64,000 nucleotides of DNA from Actinomadura hibisca NBRC 15177 (GTDB lineage: Bacteria; Actinomycetota; Actinomycetes; Streptosporangiales; Streptosporangiaceae), in the NCBI RefSeq assembly GCF_001552635.1, contig NZ_BCRO01000049.1, positions 1 to 64,000 on the forward strand, written 5' to 3'. Numbering within the stretch: position 1 is the stretch's first letter; each line of letters opens with the position of its first letter. Positions 1 through 12,370 of this stretch are shown here, one piece after another. The notes below the pieces were generated by a model that saw nothing but the letters and a program-made list of their open reading frames with translations, was not told where the DNA came from and did no database searches. Position numbers and translations under genes: made by a program.

Positions 1-40
1 CCCCGGTAGCTGGGGTAGCTGGTCAGGTTCGGGCGCGGAG

Positions 41-180
41 CTGAGGTCGTTGGTCGGGTGCGGGGCACGGGGCTGAGGTTCTTGGTCACGCGCGGGGCGC
101 GGGCTGGGGTTGTTGGTCGGGTGCAGGGCACGGGGCTGGCGTCGTTGGGCACGCGCGCAGCGCGGGCTGAGGTAGTTGCG
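41..180. repeat. imperfect 31/32-bp tandem repeats
   Basis: Diverged copies of a G-rich unit starting ctgaggt...ttggtc begin near 41, 73, 104, 136 and 167, with alternating spacing of 32, 31, 32 and 31 bases. It abuts the sharper 18-bp repeat. No gene was recognised here; open frames across it are explained by repeat composition. Confidence 0.6.
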
Positions 181-185
181 CGGAG

Positions 186-329
186 CGCCAAACGCGGAGC
201 GTGCCCTTGGCGCGGAGCGCGCCTTTGACGCGGAGCGCGCCTTTGACGCGGAGCGCGCCTTTGACGCGGAGCGCGCCTTTGACGCGGAGCGCGCCTTTGA
301 CGCGGAGCGCGCCTTTAGCGCGGAGCGCG
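186..329. repeat. 18-bp minisatellite, 8 units
   Basis: Unit cctttgacgcggagcgcg. Five identical copies run from 222 to 311, with diverged copies at 186, 204 and 312. Because 18 is a multiple of 3, frames stay open on both strands and spell hexapeptide repeats (AERAFD on plus, ALRVKG on minus), but I see no ribosome binding site or conserved flank to support a protein. It lies beyond the terminator of the leftward TPR gene. A second, unrelated 18-bp array sits at 61753-61914. Confidence 0.85.
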
Positions 330-505
330 GGGTTGGGATTGTTGGGCACGTCCAGGACGCGAAACCGGGGTCGCTGGTCACGCGTGGGGCGCGGGGTTGG
401 GGTAGTTGTTTGGGCGCAGAGCGCGGGAGCGGCACGGCACAGACGTGCAGCGGAGAGTTAGGCAGGTTGGGCAGGATTTCCGCCCCCGCCTGACTCTTAA
501 CGCCA

Positions 506-539
506 GACGGCCCCGCACCAGACACGGTGCGGGGCCGTC
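506..539 (-). terminator. hairpin terminator after the TPR gene
   Basis: Perfect 14-bp inverted repeat (506-519 with 526-539), 6-base loop, 10 bases beyond the stop codon of the leftward gene at 550. There is no strong U run after the stem, as is common in high-GC actinobacteria. Confidence 0.75.
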
Positions 540-549
540 ACAAAACCGT

Positions 550-909
550 TCAGTCAGCCAGGTTTCCGGCCGTCACCGACACCTCTATCTCCTCCGCCCG
601 GCCGACCCCCATCGCCTCCGCCATCTTCCGGAACGTCGCCGCCCCAGCACCCCGGTTGCGCCGCTCCAGCGTGCGCGCCAGCGCCTCGTAGGCCCAGCCG
701 TTGCCCGGGTCCAGCTCCACCAGGCTGCGCAGCGACTGCTCCGCGCGGCCCAGCTGGGCGCTGTGGAAGTACGCGCGGGCCAGCAGTTCGAGGGTGGCGC
801 GGTTGGACGGGTCGGCCTCGTTGATGGGGGCCAGGATGCGCGCGGCGGAGATGTAGTCCTTGGCGTCGAAGAACATCTGGGCGCGCTGGAACTCGTCGTA
901 GGTGTTCAT
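550..909 (-). CDS. small tetratricopeptide-repeat protein
   Basis: 119 residues, all alpha-helical in pattern, with TPR signatures: AARILAPINEADPSNRATLE followed by LARAYFHSAQLGRAEQSLR and LVELDPGNGWAYEALARTLE, covering residues 20-90. TPR proteins act as protein-protein adaptors; there is no signal peptide or membrane segment, so it is probably cytosolic. The ATG follows a GGGAGG-type binding site. It is the last gene of a leftward group behind the NhaA fusion and is closed by a strong hairpin. The partner is unknown. Confidence 0.8.
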   Translation of the reverse strand: MNTYDEFQRAQMFFDAKDYISAARILAPINEADPSNRATLELLARAYFHSAQLGRAEQSLRSLVELDPGNGWAYEALARTLERRNRGAGAATFRKMAEAMGVGRAEEIEVSVTAGNLAD

Positions 910-972
910 GGGGCGCCTCCCTCGGTCCGGTGTGGTTGAACGTTAAACCAGAGGGGGTCCGCCTTTGTTCCC

Positions 973-1203
973 CTACTCCCCCAGCTCCTGCTGGAGGCGC
1001 TCGCGTTCGTTCTCCAGCGTCTCGATCTGCGCGTCGCGGTCCGCGCGGGCCTGCAACGCCTGGCCCGCGTCCCCGAAGTCCTGCGGGTCGTCGTTCGGCT
1101 CGCCCAGCTCGCCGCGCAACATCCGCAACGCGTCGTCGATCTCACGGATGCGCCCCCGCTTGTCCTCGGGCGTCTGGTTCACATCTCCGGTCGGGTCGTT
1201 CAT
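973..1203 (-). CDS. small coiled-coil protein coupled to nhaA
   Basis: 76 residues starting MNDPTGDVNQ. The start is chosen because AGGAGG lies just upstream and the ATG overlaps the nhaA stop as ATGA; a start 7 codons upstream lacks a site. The protein is charged, rich in Glu, Asp and Arg, with heptad-like stretches (RIREIDDALRMLRGEL; IETLENERERLQQELGE) suggesting two short coiled-coil helices. No signal peptide or membrane segment. Translational coupling suggests equimolar production with the antiporter. No family recognised. Confidence 0.7.
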   Translation of the reverse strand: MNDPTGDVNQTPEDKRGRIREIDDALRMLRGELGEPNDDPQDFGDAGQALQARADRDAQIETLENERERLQQELGE

Positions 1204-3098
1204 TCGTTCCTCCTGATCTCGCACTGTCCGCTGAATCCGTCGTTCCCCGGGTGGGGTTCGGGCGCGGCTCTCAGCGCCGCCTCCACCGCCTCGCCCAGCG
1301 ACTCCACGTCATACGAGCCCTCATGCAGCACCCCGTTCACGAAGAACGTCGGCGTCCCTTCCACTCCCGCCCGTGCGCCGCCATCCCGCACCCCATCCAC
1401 CCTCGCCAGATGCCCCGGCACGTCCCCCCACGGCCGCACCCCCATCTCCTCCGCGTACCGCGTCAGGTCCGCATCCGTCAGTGCGAGCTGGTTCGCGAAC
1501 AGCACCTCGTGCATCTCCCAGAACTTGCCCGCGTCCGCCGCGTCCTCCGCCACCAGCGCCGCCGGGAACGCGTGCGGGTGTATCTCGCGCAGCGGGAAGT
1601 GCCGGAACACCACGCGCAGCCGGTCGCCGTACCGGCTCCGCAGTTCGTGCAGGATCTCCTCCGCCTGGCCGCAGTACGGGCACTCGTAGTCCCCGTACTC
1701 CACCAGCGTCACCGGCGCGTCCGCCGGGCCGCGCGTGTGGTCGGCGGCCGTGATCGGCGGCATCGGTTCGGGCGGCGAGTCGCTCCGTTCCGCGTCCGGC
1801 GGCGCGCACGCCCCGCCTTTGTTCCACGCCAGCCGGAAGATCAGCCAGCCCAGCAGCGCCGACACCGTCGAGCCCGTCAGGATGCCGATCTTGGCCTGGC
1901 TCTGCAGCGCCGGGTCGTCGCGGAACGCCAGGCCGGTGATGAACAGCGACACCGTGAACCCGATCCCCGACGTCGCCGCGCCGCCCAGCACCTGCCCCCA
2001 CTGGAGGTTGCCCGGCAGCTCGCCCCACTTGAGCCGCAGCGGCAGCCACGTCCCGGCCGTGATGCCGACGAACTTGCCCACCACCAGGCCCAGCACCACG
2101 CCGTGCGTGACCGGCGACGACGCCGCCGCGCGCAACGTCGCGCCGTCCAGTTGCACGCCCGCGTTGGCCACCGCGAAGACCGGCACGATCACGTAGCTCG
2201 TCCACGGATGCAGCAGCAGTTGCAGCCGGTCGTTGACCGACACCGCCTGCTGCACGCTGCGCTGCACCTCCCGCGCCTGCTCGGGCGTCGGGTCCCGGGT
2301 GAGCGCCTGCACCGCCTCGCCCGCCTCCAGCAACTGGCGGTCCTTGGGCGCGTAGACCGCCACCGTGATGCCCAGCAGCAGTCCGGCCAGGGTCGGGTGG
2401 ATGCCGCTCTCCACCGTCGCCACCCACAGGCCGAAGCCCAGCACGACGTACGCCGGGCCGCGCCACAACCTGATCCAGCGCATCGCCACGATCAGGGCGA
2501 TCAGCAGCAGCGCGATCAGCAGCGCCGTCCAGTTCAGCTTCTCGGTGTAGAAGACGGCCACGACCAGGATCGCGCCGACGTCGTCGGCCACCGCCAGCGT
2601 CAGCAGGAACACCCGCAGCGGCGCCGGGCAGCGCGCCCCCAGCACCGCCAGCAGGCCCAGCACGAACGCGGTGTCGCTCGCCATCGGGATGCCCCAGCCG
2701 CTCGCGCCCGGACCGCCCGCGTTGATGACGTAGTAGATCAGCGCGGGCAGCGCCATGCCGCCCAGCGCCGCCACGAGCGGCACCGCCACCAGCCGCCGGT
2801 CGCGCAGCTGCCCCACCTTGATCTCGCGCCAGATCTCCAGCCCGACGACGAAGAAGAACAGCGCCATCAGGCCGTCGTTCACCCAGTGTTCGAGGTCCAG
2901 GTCGAACGAGCGCGCCCCGAACTCCACCGCCAGCGTCGTGTGCCAGAAGGTGTCGTAGGTGTCACCCCAGGGCGAGTTGGCCCACACCAGCCCGGCCAGC
3001 GTCGCGACCAGCAGCACGCTGGTGCTGCCGGTCTCGGTGGCCAAGAAGGCGCGCAGCCCCTCCGGCACCACGCGCGGGGCGTGGGAGCGCTCGGTCAT
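1200..3098 (-). CDS. nhaA: Na+/H+ antiporter NhaA fused to a DsbA/thioredoxin-like domain
   Basis: 632 residues. Residues about 15-430 are NhaA: hydrophobic helices and the conserved double Asp in LAVADDVGAILVV, the ion-binding pair of the family. After a linker rich in Pro and Ser, residues about 450-620 form a thioredoxin-fold domain with the redox motif CPYC (VEYGDYECPYCGQ) and the cis-Pro loop GTPTFFVNG. NhaA exchanges external H+ for internal Na+ and supports pH and salt homeostasis. Both NhaA termini are normally cytoplasmic, so the redox domain probably faces the cytosol. This fusion architecture is known in actinobacteria. It follows the oxidoreductase gene by 12 bases and overlaps the next gene by 4. 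Confidence 0.93.
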   Translation of the reverse strand: MTERSHAPRVVPEGLRAFLATETGSTSVLLVATLAGLVWANSPWGDTYDTFWHTTLAVEFGARSFDLDLEHWVNDGLMALFFFVVGLEIWREIKVGQLRDRRLVAVPLVAALGGMALPALIYYVINAGGPGASGWGIPMASDTAFVLGLLAVLGARCPAPLRVFLLTLAVADDVGAILVVAVFYTEKLNWTALLIALLLIALIVAMRWIRLWRGPAYVVLGFGLWVATVESGIHPTLAGLLLGITVAVYAPKDRQLLEAGEAVQALTRDPTPEQAREVQRSVQQAVSVNDRLQLLLHPWTSYVIVPVFAVANAGVQLDGATLRAAASSPVTHGVVLGLVVGKFVGITAGTWLPLRLKWGELPGNLQWGQVLGGAATSGIGFTVSLFITGLAFRDDPALQSQAKIGILTGSTVSALLGWLIFRLAWNKGGACAPPDAERSDSPPEPMPPITAADHTRGPADAPVTLVEYGDYECPYCGQAEEILHELRSRYGDRLRVVFRHFPLREIHPHAFPAALVAEDAADAGKFWEMHEVLFANQLALTDADLTRYAEEMGVRPWGDVPGHLARVDGVRDGGARAGVEGTPTFFVNGVLHEGSYDVESLGEAVEAALRAAPEPHPGNDGFSGQCEIRRNE

Positions 3099-3110
3099 CG
3101 CGGCGGGCCG

Positions 3111-4055
3111 TCAGAGGCGGATGACGGTCTTGCCCCGCGCGCCCCCGGCCTTGTTGCGGGCCAGCGCCGCGGGCGCGTCCCGCAGGGAGACCTCCTCGTC
3201 GATGCGGATCGTGAGCTCGCCCGCGTCGATCAGGTCCGCCAGGGTGCGCAGCAGGTCGCCGCTCGCCTCGTTCTGCATGTTGACGCCGCGGAGCTCCTGG
3301 GCCTCCAGCGCGTCGGTGTTGAGCGCGTGCGCCGTGGAGACGATGGTCCCGCCGGGCCGCATCAGCGGCACGATCTCGTCCAGCTGGGCCTTGCTCCCGA
3401 CCAGGTCGAGCACCGCGTCCAGGCCGTCGGGGACCAGCGCTCGCACCCGCTCGCCGAGCCCGCCGCCGGTGTAGTCCACGGTCTCGGACGCGCCCAGCTT
3501 CCGCATCTCCTCGGTCGTGTCGGGCCGGGCGGTGGCGATGACGCGGGCGCCGTTCCGCGCGCCGAGCTGCACCGCCGACTGCCCCACGCCGCCGGTCGCG
3601 CCGAGGATCAGCAGCGTCCGCCCCTCGTCGGCGCCGGCGATCCGGACCGCGTTCCAGGCGGTCATCGACGCGGTCGGCACCGCGGCGGCCTGGGAGTAGA
3701 TCATCCCCTCGGGCATGGCGGCCAGCGTGCCGTCGGCGGGCGCGACGGCGAACTCGGCGTAGCTGCCCAGGCCGCGCGACACGTCCTGGAAGCTCCCGTA
3801 GACCTGGTCGCCGGGCCGGAACGCGGTCACGTCCGCGCCGACCGCCTCGACCACGCCCGCGCCGTCGCTGCCCAGGATCAGCGGGAAGGAGTGCTCGACG
3901 GCGTCCTTGAGGAGGCCGTCGGCGACCTTCCAGTCGATCGGGTTGAGCCCGGCGGCGACCAGCTTCACCAGGACCTCGCCCGGCCCCGGATCGGGCCTGG
4001 GCAGGTCGGTGAGCACCGGCGTGGCTCCGAACTCGGCAACGGCAACGGCTCGCAT
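3111..4055 (-). CDS. NADP-dependent zinc-independent alcohol dehydrogenase/quinone oxidoreductase family protein
   Basis: 314 residues of the medium-chain dehydrogenase/reductase superfamily. The N-terminal GroES-like domain (MRAVAVAEFGATPVLTDL) is followed by a Rossmann domain with the nucleotide loop LILGATGGVGQSAVQLGA near residue 150. The catalytic-zinc Cys/His ligands are absent, pointing to the quinone-reductase branch that reduces quinones or enones with NADPH. It is the first gene of the leftward group with nhaA, with GGGGGA ahead of the ATG. A 13-bp palindrome in its upstream region may be an operator. Substrate unknown. Confidence 0.85.
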   Translation of the reverse strand: MRAVAVAEFGATPVLTDLPRPDPGPGEVLVKLVAAGLNPIDWKVADGLLKDAVEHSFPLILGSDGAGVVEAVGADVTAFRPGDQVYGSFQDVSRGLGSYAEFAVAPADGTLAAMPEGMIYSQAAAVPTASMTAWNAVRIAGADEGRTLLILGATGGVGQSAVQLGARNGARVIATARPDTTEEMRKLGASETVDYTGGGLGERVRALVPDGLDAVLDLVGSKAQLDEIVPLMRPGGTIVSTAHALNTDALEAQELRGVNMQNEASGDLLRTLADLIDAGELTIRIDEEVSLRDAPAALARNKAGGARGKTVIRL

Positions 4056-4130
4056 CGTGAGTCCCCCGATTCACCAGCGACGACTTCCATCCAAAAGTCG
4101 ATCTACCCGATCGCCTTTCGTGTCACACAA

Positions 4131-4143
4131 ATGACCAGGTCAT
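4131..4143. promoter_or_regulatory. 13-bp palindrome between divergent genes
   Basis: Perfect hyphenated palindrome ATGACC-A-GGTCAT in the 153-bp gap between the oxidoreductase (leftward) and the acidic small protein (rightward). Position and symmetry fit an operator for a dimeric repressor; the regulator is not identified. Confidence 0.4.
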
Positions 4144-4208
4144 CGGGGCTTGTCGGGCTTAACCGGCGCTTTGGGCGGAAAGGACCACCCCGGAAGGGGG
4201 ACGACGAC

Positions 4209-4502
4209 ATGACCGAACGCACGCCGCAGGACGAGGCCCAGGCGCTCCAGGACCAGATGGGCGACGACGAGCAGGAGTTCGCCATCGCCGAGACCGAGCG
4301 CTACGTCGAGGACCCGCCGGACGACATGGTGATCGGGGAGCCCGAGGAGGGCCCGCTGGAGATCTCCGAGTACGAGCGCGAGACGGCCCGCCGGGGCGAT
4401 CCGGCGCCCGACGACCGGCCGCAGGACGACCGTCCCGCCGAGGCCGACGCGATGCACGAGCTGCCGCGCCGCGAGCGCCGGATGGACGACTACGACCTCT
4501 GA
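4209..4502 (+). CDS. acidic small protein of unknown function
   Basis: 97 residues from the ATG at 4209, preceded by GGAAGGGGG. About a third of residues are Asp or Glu (for example ETERYVEDPPDDMVIGEPEE), with an Arg-rich stretch near the end (LPRRERRMDDYDL). Probably disordered and cytosolic; no domain recognised. A much longer frame runs through upstream sequence but is antisense to nhaA and the oxidoreductase and was rejected. Transcribed alone, divergent to the oxidoreductase. Confidence 0.65.
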   Translation: MTERTPQDEAQALQDQMGDDEQEFAIAETERYVEDPPDDMVIGEPEEGPLEISEYERETARRGDPAPDDRPQDDRPAEADAMHELPRRERRMDDYDL

Positions 4503-4560
4503 CGGGCCGGCTTGGCGGGCCGGTCTGACGGGCCGGTCTGGCGGGCTGCTCTGACGGGCA
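4501..4560. repeat. 26-bp direct repeat, 2.3 copies
   Basis: Two 26-base copies starting gacgggccgg (4501-4526, 4527-4552) and a partial third copy lie between the convergent acidic-protein and PBP genes. The first copy overlaps the stop codon of the acidic protein. The array may aid termination, but no clean hairpin plus U tract is present. Confidence 0.5.
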
Positions 4561-4598
4561 AGCCCAGCGATCCCGGCCGACGCGACCGGGACCACCGC

Positions 4599-6875
4599 TC
4601 AGCGGTCCCGGCCCGGCCGGTCCGGCTTCTTCGGCTTGTCGGGCCTCAACGTGCCGTCACCGCGCTTGTCCTTCTTATCCCGCTTGTCGCGCTTCTTGCG
4701 CTCCTTCTTGTCCTTGGGCCGCTTGGGCGGGTCCTCGCCCGAGCCCCGGCTGAAGTAGTGCCCCGGCGGCCGCACGAACGGCGTCGCGGCCCGTCCCGCC
4801 AGCGCCGCCGCCATCGTGTCCTGCCAGATCGGGGCCGGGATCGTCGCGCCGAACACCGTGCCGTAGCACTGGCCGTCCATGCACAGCGAGGTCATCGGGT
4901 ACCGGTAGCCGCCGCGCGGGTCGCCCACCCACACCGCCGACGCCAGATCGGGGGTGTACCCGGCGAACCAGGCCGCCGAGAAGTTGTCCACGGTGCCGGT
5001 CTTGCCGGCGGCGGGCCGGCCGATGCCCATCCCGCGCGCGGTGCCCTGGGTCAGCACGCCGCGCAACACGTGGTTGACGGCGTCGGCCACGCCCTTGCCG
5101 ATCACCTGGCGGCAGTCCGCCGACGGGATCTTGAGGTTCTTCCCGGCCGCGTCGGTGATCTGGTTGATGGCGACCGGCTTGCAGTAGCGGCCGCGCGCGC
5201 CGAAGGCGGCGTAGGCGGCGGCGAGGCGCAGCGGCGACACCGGGTTGAAGCCGAGGGTGAACGACGGGTACTGCTGCATCGGCTTGCCGTTGGCCTGCTT
5301 CATGCCGAGCCGCTCGGCCATCCGCGCCGTCTCGCACAACCCGACCTGCTTCTCCAGCGCCAGGAAGTAGGTGTTGACCGAGTGGTGGGTGCCGGTGACT
5401 AGGCTGAACGTCCGGCCGCCCTCGCCGTCGGCGGAGTTGCGCAGCGACGCGCCGGGGTCGCCGACGCGCCGCCCCTTGCAGTCGCGGAACCCGACGGGCG
5501 TGTAGCGGTCGGCGGCCATCAGCCGCGACCCGAACGGCTGGTCCTGCTCCAGCGCCGCCGCCAGCGTGAACGCCTTGAAGGTGGACCCGGCCTGCATCCC
5601 GATGCTGGACCCGTGGCTGGCGTCGGCCGCGAAGTTGATCCAGGTCTTGCCGCGCTCCTTGTTGGGGCCGAGCGCGCGGTCGACCGCCATGCCCTTGATC
5701 TGCCCGGTGCCCGGCTGCACCAGTGCCTGCGCGGCGGCCTTGCCCGCCGAGTTCTTGCGCGGGACGTGCCGGTCCACCGCGCGCTGCGCGGCGCGCTGGG
5801 TCTTCCAGTCCAGCGTGGTGCGGATGGTGAGGCCGCCCTGCTTGAGCAACTTCTCGCGGGCCTTGGGGGTCTTGCCGAACACCGGGTTGGTGAGGATCTC
5901 CCGGTGCACGTAGTCGCAGAAGAACGGGGCCTTGCTGGAGACGCACCCGCTGCGCACCGACTGGAGTTTCAGGCCGAGCGGCTGGGCCTTGGCGCGGGCG
6001 GCGTCGGCCTGGGTGATCTGGCCCAGCTCCGCCATCCGCGCCAGCACGACGTCGCGGCGCTCACGGGCCTGGCCGGGATGCTGGGTGGGGTCGTAGGCGT
6101 AGGGGTAGCGGACCACGCCCGCCAGCAGCGCCGACTCGGTGAGGGTGAGCTTGGCGGCGGGCTTGGAGAAGTAGCGGCGGGCGGCGGCCTCGATGCCGTA
6201 CGCGCCCGCGCCGTAGTAGGCGATGTTGAGGTAGCGGCGCAGGATCTCGTCCTTGGAGAACTGCCGCTCCATCGCCACCGCGTACTTCAGCTCGCGGAGC
6301 TTTCGGGCCGGGGTGAGGGCGCGGGCGGCCTGGCGTTCGGCGTCGTTGTCGGCCTGGGTGAGCAGCAGGTTCTTCACGTACTGCTGGGTGATGCCCGACC
6401 CGCCCTGGGTGACCTCGCCCGCGCCCAGGTTGCTGGCCAGCGCCCGCGCGGTGCCCTTGGCGTCCAGCGCGCCGTGCTCGTAGAAGCGGCTGTCCTCGAT
6501 GGCGAGGACGGCCTTGCGCGCGATGGGCGCGATCTGGTCGAGGCGGACGTCCACGCGGTTCTCGTAGAAGAACGTCGCCAGCAGCGACCCGTCGGCCGCC
6601 AGGATGCGGGTGCGCAGCGGCACGCCGCTGGTCCGGAGGTCGGCGGGCTCCTCGTCGAACCAGGTCGCCGCGTCGCGCGTGGCGACCCCGGCCGACCCGG
6701 CGAACGGCAGCACCATCAGCGCCACCAGCACGCCCGACAGCGCGCCGAGCCCGGCCAGGCCGCGCACCGCCCGCAACCGTTCGGCGGTGGTCAGGGCCGC
6801 ACCGCGTCCGCCCCGGCGACGGCTCGCCCGCCCGCCACCACCGGTCCCATCGCGTCCTCGAACCCCACCTAGCAC
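4599..6875 (-). CDS. bifunctional class A penicillin-binding protein
   Basis: About 758 residues from a GTG at 6875 (a GTG at 6911 is also possible; no clear binding site supports either). A short basic cytoplasmic part and one membrane segment (residues about 40-62) are followed by a GT51 transglycosylase domain (AIEDSRFYEH near 125, then GGSGITQQYVKNLL) and a transpeptidase domain with STFK near 431 (active-site Ser), SVN in HHSVNTYF and KTGT near 624. It polymerises lipid II and cross-links peptides outside the membrane. The tail is Lys/Asp-rich (KRPKDKKERKKRDKRDKKDK), possibly binding anionic wall polymers; no PASTA domains. Confidence 0.93.
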   Translation of the reverse strand: MLGGVRGRDGTGGGGRASRRRGGRGAALTTAERLRAVRGLAGLGALSGVLVALMVLPFAGSAGVATRDAATWFDEEPADLRTSGVPLRTRILAADGSLLATFFYENRVDVRLDQIAPIARKAVLAIEDSRFYEHGALDAKGTARALASNLGAGEVTQGGSGITQQYVKNLLLTQADNDAERQAARALTPARKLRELKYAVAMERQFSKDEILRRYLNIAYYGAGAYGIEAAARRYFSKPAAKLTLTESALLAGVVRYPYAYDPTQHPGQARERRDVVLARMAELGQITQADAARAKAQPLGLKLQSVRSGCVSSKAPFFCDYVHREILTNPVFGKTPKAREKLLKQGGLTIRTTLDWKTQRAAQRAVDRHVPRKNSAGKAAAQALVQPGTGQIKGMAVDRALGPNKERGKTWINFAADASHGSSIGMQAGSTFKAFTLAAALEQDQPFGSRLMAADRYTPVGFRDCKGRRVGDPGASLRNSADGEGGRTFSLVTGTHHSVNTYFLALEKQVGLCETARMAERLGMKQANGKPMQQYPSFTLGFNPVSPLRLAAAYAAFGARGRYCKPVAINQITDAAGKNLKIPSADCRQVIGKGVADAVNHVLRGVLTQGTARGMGIGRPAAGKTGTVDNFSAAWFAGYTPDLASAVWVGDPRGGYRYPMTSLCMDGQCYGTVFGATIPAPIWQDTMAAALAGRAATPFVRPPGHYFSRGSGEDPPKRPKDKKERKKRDKRDKKDKRGDGTLRPDKPKKPDRPGRDR

Positions 6876-6933
6876 GCGTTCAGCGTAAAGGGGGACACTC
6901 CGCCCGACCACCCCATCGGGGATCTTGACTGCT

Positions 6934-7902
6934 CTAGGACGTCTGCTGCTGCTCCCACGCGCGGACACGATCGCGGAATACCCGGGAAACCGCGCGCAAC
7001 TCCGCCTCGGCGTCAACTCCCGCCGCCTGCGCCTCCCGTACCAGGGCGAACAGCCGCGAACCGAAGTCCTCTCCCGCCGGGTCGAGGTCGGCCGGGGCGT
7101 CCAGGCGGGCGGCGCGGCGCTGGAGCTGGGCGGCCAGCGACAACGACGGCTGGCCCATCGGGACGCCGTCGAACTCCGACGCGGCGGCACCGCTCTTGGC
7201 CGAGCGCTCGGCGGCCTTGATCTGCTCCCAGTTGGCGTTGACCTCGTCGGCCCCCGACACGGTGACGTCGGCGAACACGTGCGGGTGGCGGCGCACGAGC
7301 TTGTCGACGATCCCGGCGGCGACGTCGTCGATGGTGAAGGCGGTCTCGTCGGTGCGCTCGGCGGCGACGACCGCGTGGAAGGCGACCTGCATCAGGACGT
7401 CGCCCAGCTCCTCGCGCAGCGCGCCGTAGTCGCCCTCCTCGACGGTGTCGGCGACCTCGTAGGACTCCTCCAGCAGGTACTTCACCAGCGACTCGTGGGT
7501 CTGCTTGGCGTCCCAGGGGCACTCGCGGCGCAGCGTGTCCATGACGTGGACGAGGTCGAGCAGCCGCGCGCCGGGCAGGTCGTAGGAGCCGTGCAGGACC
7601 TCCACGTCCAGCGGGTCGGCGACCACGAGCTGCCCGATCTCGCGCATGAGGCGCTCGTCGCCGTCCGGGTCGGCGATCCACAACGTGGGGTGCCGCCGGG
7701 CGGACTCCACCAGGGCGCGCGGGTCGGGGTCGGTGACCTGCTCGGCGTGCACGCCCGCGTCCACCAGGCCCGGCAGCAGCGGGTGGTCGTTGCGGACGAG
7801 CACGCGCGCCGACGAGCGCAGCGCCTCCCACGCGGGCCAGGACAGCAGACCGGGGGCCACCCGGTGCGTGGTCGCGAGCAGGGTCAGGGACGGCGAGGCC
7901 AT
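6934..7902 (-). CDS. mazG: nucleoside triphosphate pyrophosphohydrolase MazG
   Basis: 322 residues. The MazG core lies at about residues 115-270, with the metal-binding pattern LLEESYEVADTVEEGDY followed by LREELGDVLMQVAFHA (EExxE and ExxD motifs), and a second region ending VNANWEQIKAAER. It hydrolyses (d)NTPs to NMP and pyrophosphate, cleaning damaged nucleotides. The first 110 residues look like a worn methylase-like N-terminal domain, as in other actinobacterial MazG proteins. Two bases separate it from the upstream lipoprotein gene, so they are probably co-transcribed after mfd. Confidence 0.93.
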   Translation of the reverse strand: MASPSLTLLATTHRVAPGLLSWPAWEALRSSARVLVRNDHPLLPGLVDAGVHAEQVTDPDPRALVESARRHPTLWIADPDGDERLMREIGQLVVADPLDVEVLHGSYDLPGARLLDLVHVMDTLRRECPWDAKQTHESLVKYLLEESYEVADTVEEGDYGALREELGDVLMQVAFHAVVAAERTDETAFTIDDVAAGIVDKLVRRHPHVFADVTVSGADEVNANWEQIKAAERSAKSGAAASEFDGVPMGQPSLSLAAQLQRRAARLDAPADLDPAGEDFGSRLFALVREAQAAGVDAEAELRAVSRVFRDRVRAWEQQQTS

Positions 7903-7904
7903 GG

Positions 7905-8558
7905 TCAGCGGATACCCGATTCGGTGTTGGACAGGTGGTACTTCACCGGCGCGATCTCGACCTGGTTCGGGTCGAACGAGCCGTACCGCGGATTGATCTT
8001 GATCTTCATGCGGGTGGCGGTCCGCACCAGCAGCGTGTTCCAGCGCTCGCGGACCTGCGCGGTCGCCTGCGCGTCGGGCTGCGCGTCGGCGGGGGCGTCG
8101 CCCGCGCCGAGCCTGCGCAGGATCAGCTCGCGCGTCGCCAGGTAGCGGGCGAAGTCCTGGGTGTAGCGCTTGGGCAGCCCGCTCGCCAGGGTGTGCGAGG
8201 GCGCGCCGCCCTGCTGGTTCAGCACGCTCATGACCTGGTCGGTCTGGCCGCCGGTGACGCTGACGCCCGCGTCCTTGGCGGCCTCGTCGGCGATGCGGAA
8301 GTTGACCAGCGCGGCCAGCGCGTTGCGCACGTCCGACTCGGACTGGTCGCCCTGCTCGGGGCCCGCGCCGTCGCGCATCTGGTTGGCGACCGGGTCGGCC
8401 CGGAACTCCTTCTCCCAGTCGGTCACCGCCGTGTTCAGGCTGGAGACGCTGATGCGGTCGTCGCCGATGAGGGCGGCCGCGCCGGGCTGGGCCGCGCCGC
8501 CGCAGGCGGTCAGGGCGGCCGCGGCCGCCGCCACGGTCGCGAGGATCTTCACGCGCAC
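7905..8558 (-). CDS. SurA N-terminal-domain lipoprotein
   Basis: 217 residues from a GTG preceded by GGGGAG. Signal peptide with lipobox LTAC (Cys near residue 19), so a lipid-anchored extracytoplasmic protein. The mature part resembles the helical chaperone domain of SurA/PrsA-type proteins (IGDDRISVSSLNTAVTDWEK) but has no parvulin prolyl-isomerase domain, suggesting chaperone rather than isomerase activity. The mfd-lipoprotein-mazG order is recurrent in actinobacteria; why a repair helicase neighbours it is unknown. Confidence 0.82.
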   Translation of the reverse strand: MRVKILATVAAAAAALTACGGAAQPGAAALIGDDRISVSSLNTAVTDWEKEFRADPVANQMRDGAGPEQGDQSESDVRNALAALVNFRIADEAAKDAGVSVTGGQTDQVMSVLNQQGGAPSHTLASGLPKRYTQDFARYLATRELILRRLGAGDAPADAQPDAQATAQVRERWNTLLVRTATRMKIKINPRYGSFDPNQVEIAPVKYHLSNTESGIR

Positions 8559-8610
8559 AACGTCTCCCCGTCGAAGCGTTCGGTGTCAGGAATGATCATT
8601 CGCGGGAATC

Positions 8611-12168
<3,558 letters not shown>

Positions 12169-12370
12169 CTTCGCCCGCTACTCATCCGCCCCGGGAGGGA
12201 CCGGCGAACCGCCTGGCACCTCCGCGCCGCCGCCCTCGCCCGATGCGGGGCAGCCCGAAAACCCGGGAATCGCTCCGACCCCGGCATCACCGTCCAGCCT
12301 ACGCGCCCGACCACCCTCCGCGCGGGCGAGGTGGACCACACGGGACGCCCGCACCGTCGCAACACACGTG

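Noticed and set aside
186..329. CRISPR array
   Set aside because: Repeats are contiguous without spacers and no cas genes are present.
86..493. ORFs with hexapeptide repeats on both strands at the window start
   Set aside because: Open frames follow from the 18-base period. There is no ribosome binding site, no conserved flank, and both strands are equally open.
930..4502. 1190-residue ORF on the plus strand
   Set aside because: Most of it is antisense to nhaA and the oxidoreductase and is an Arg/His/Pro-rich GC artefact. Only its last 97 codons (from 4209) look like a gene.
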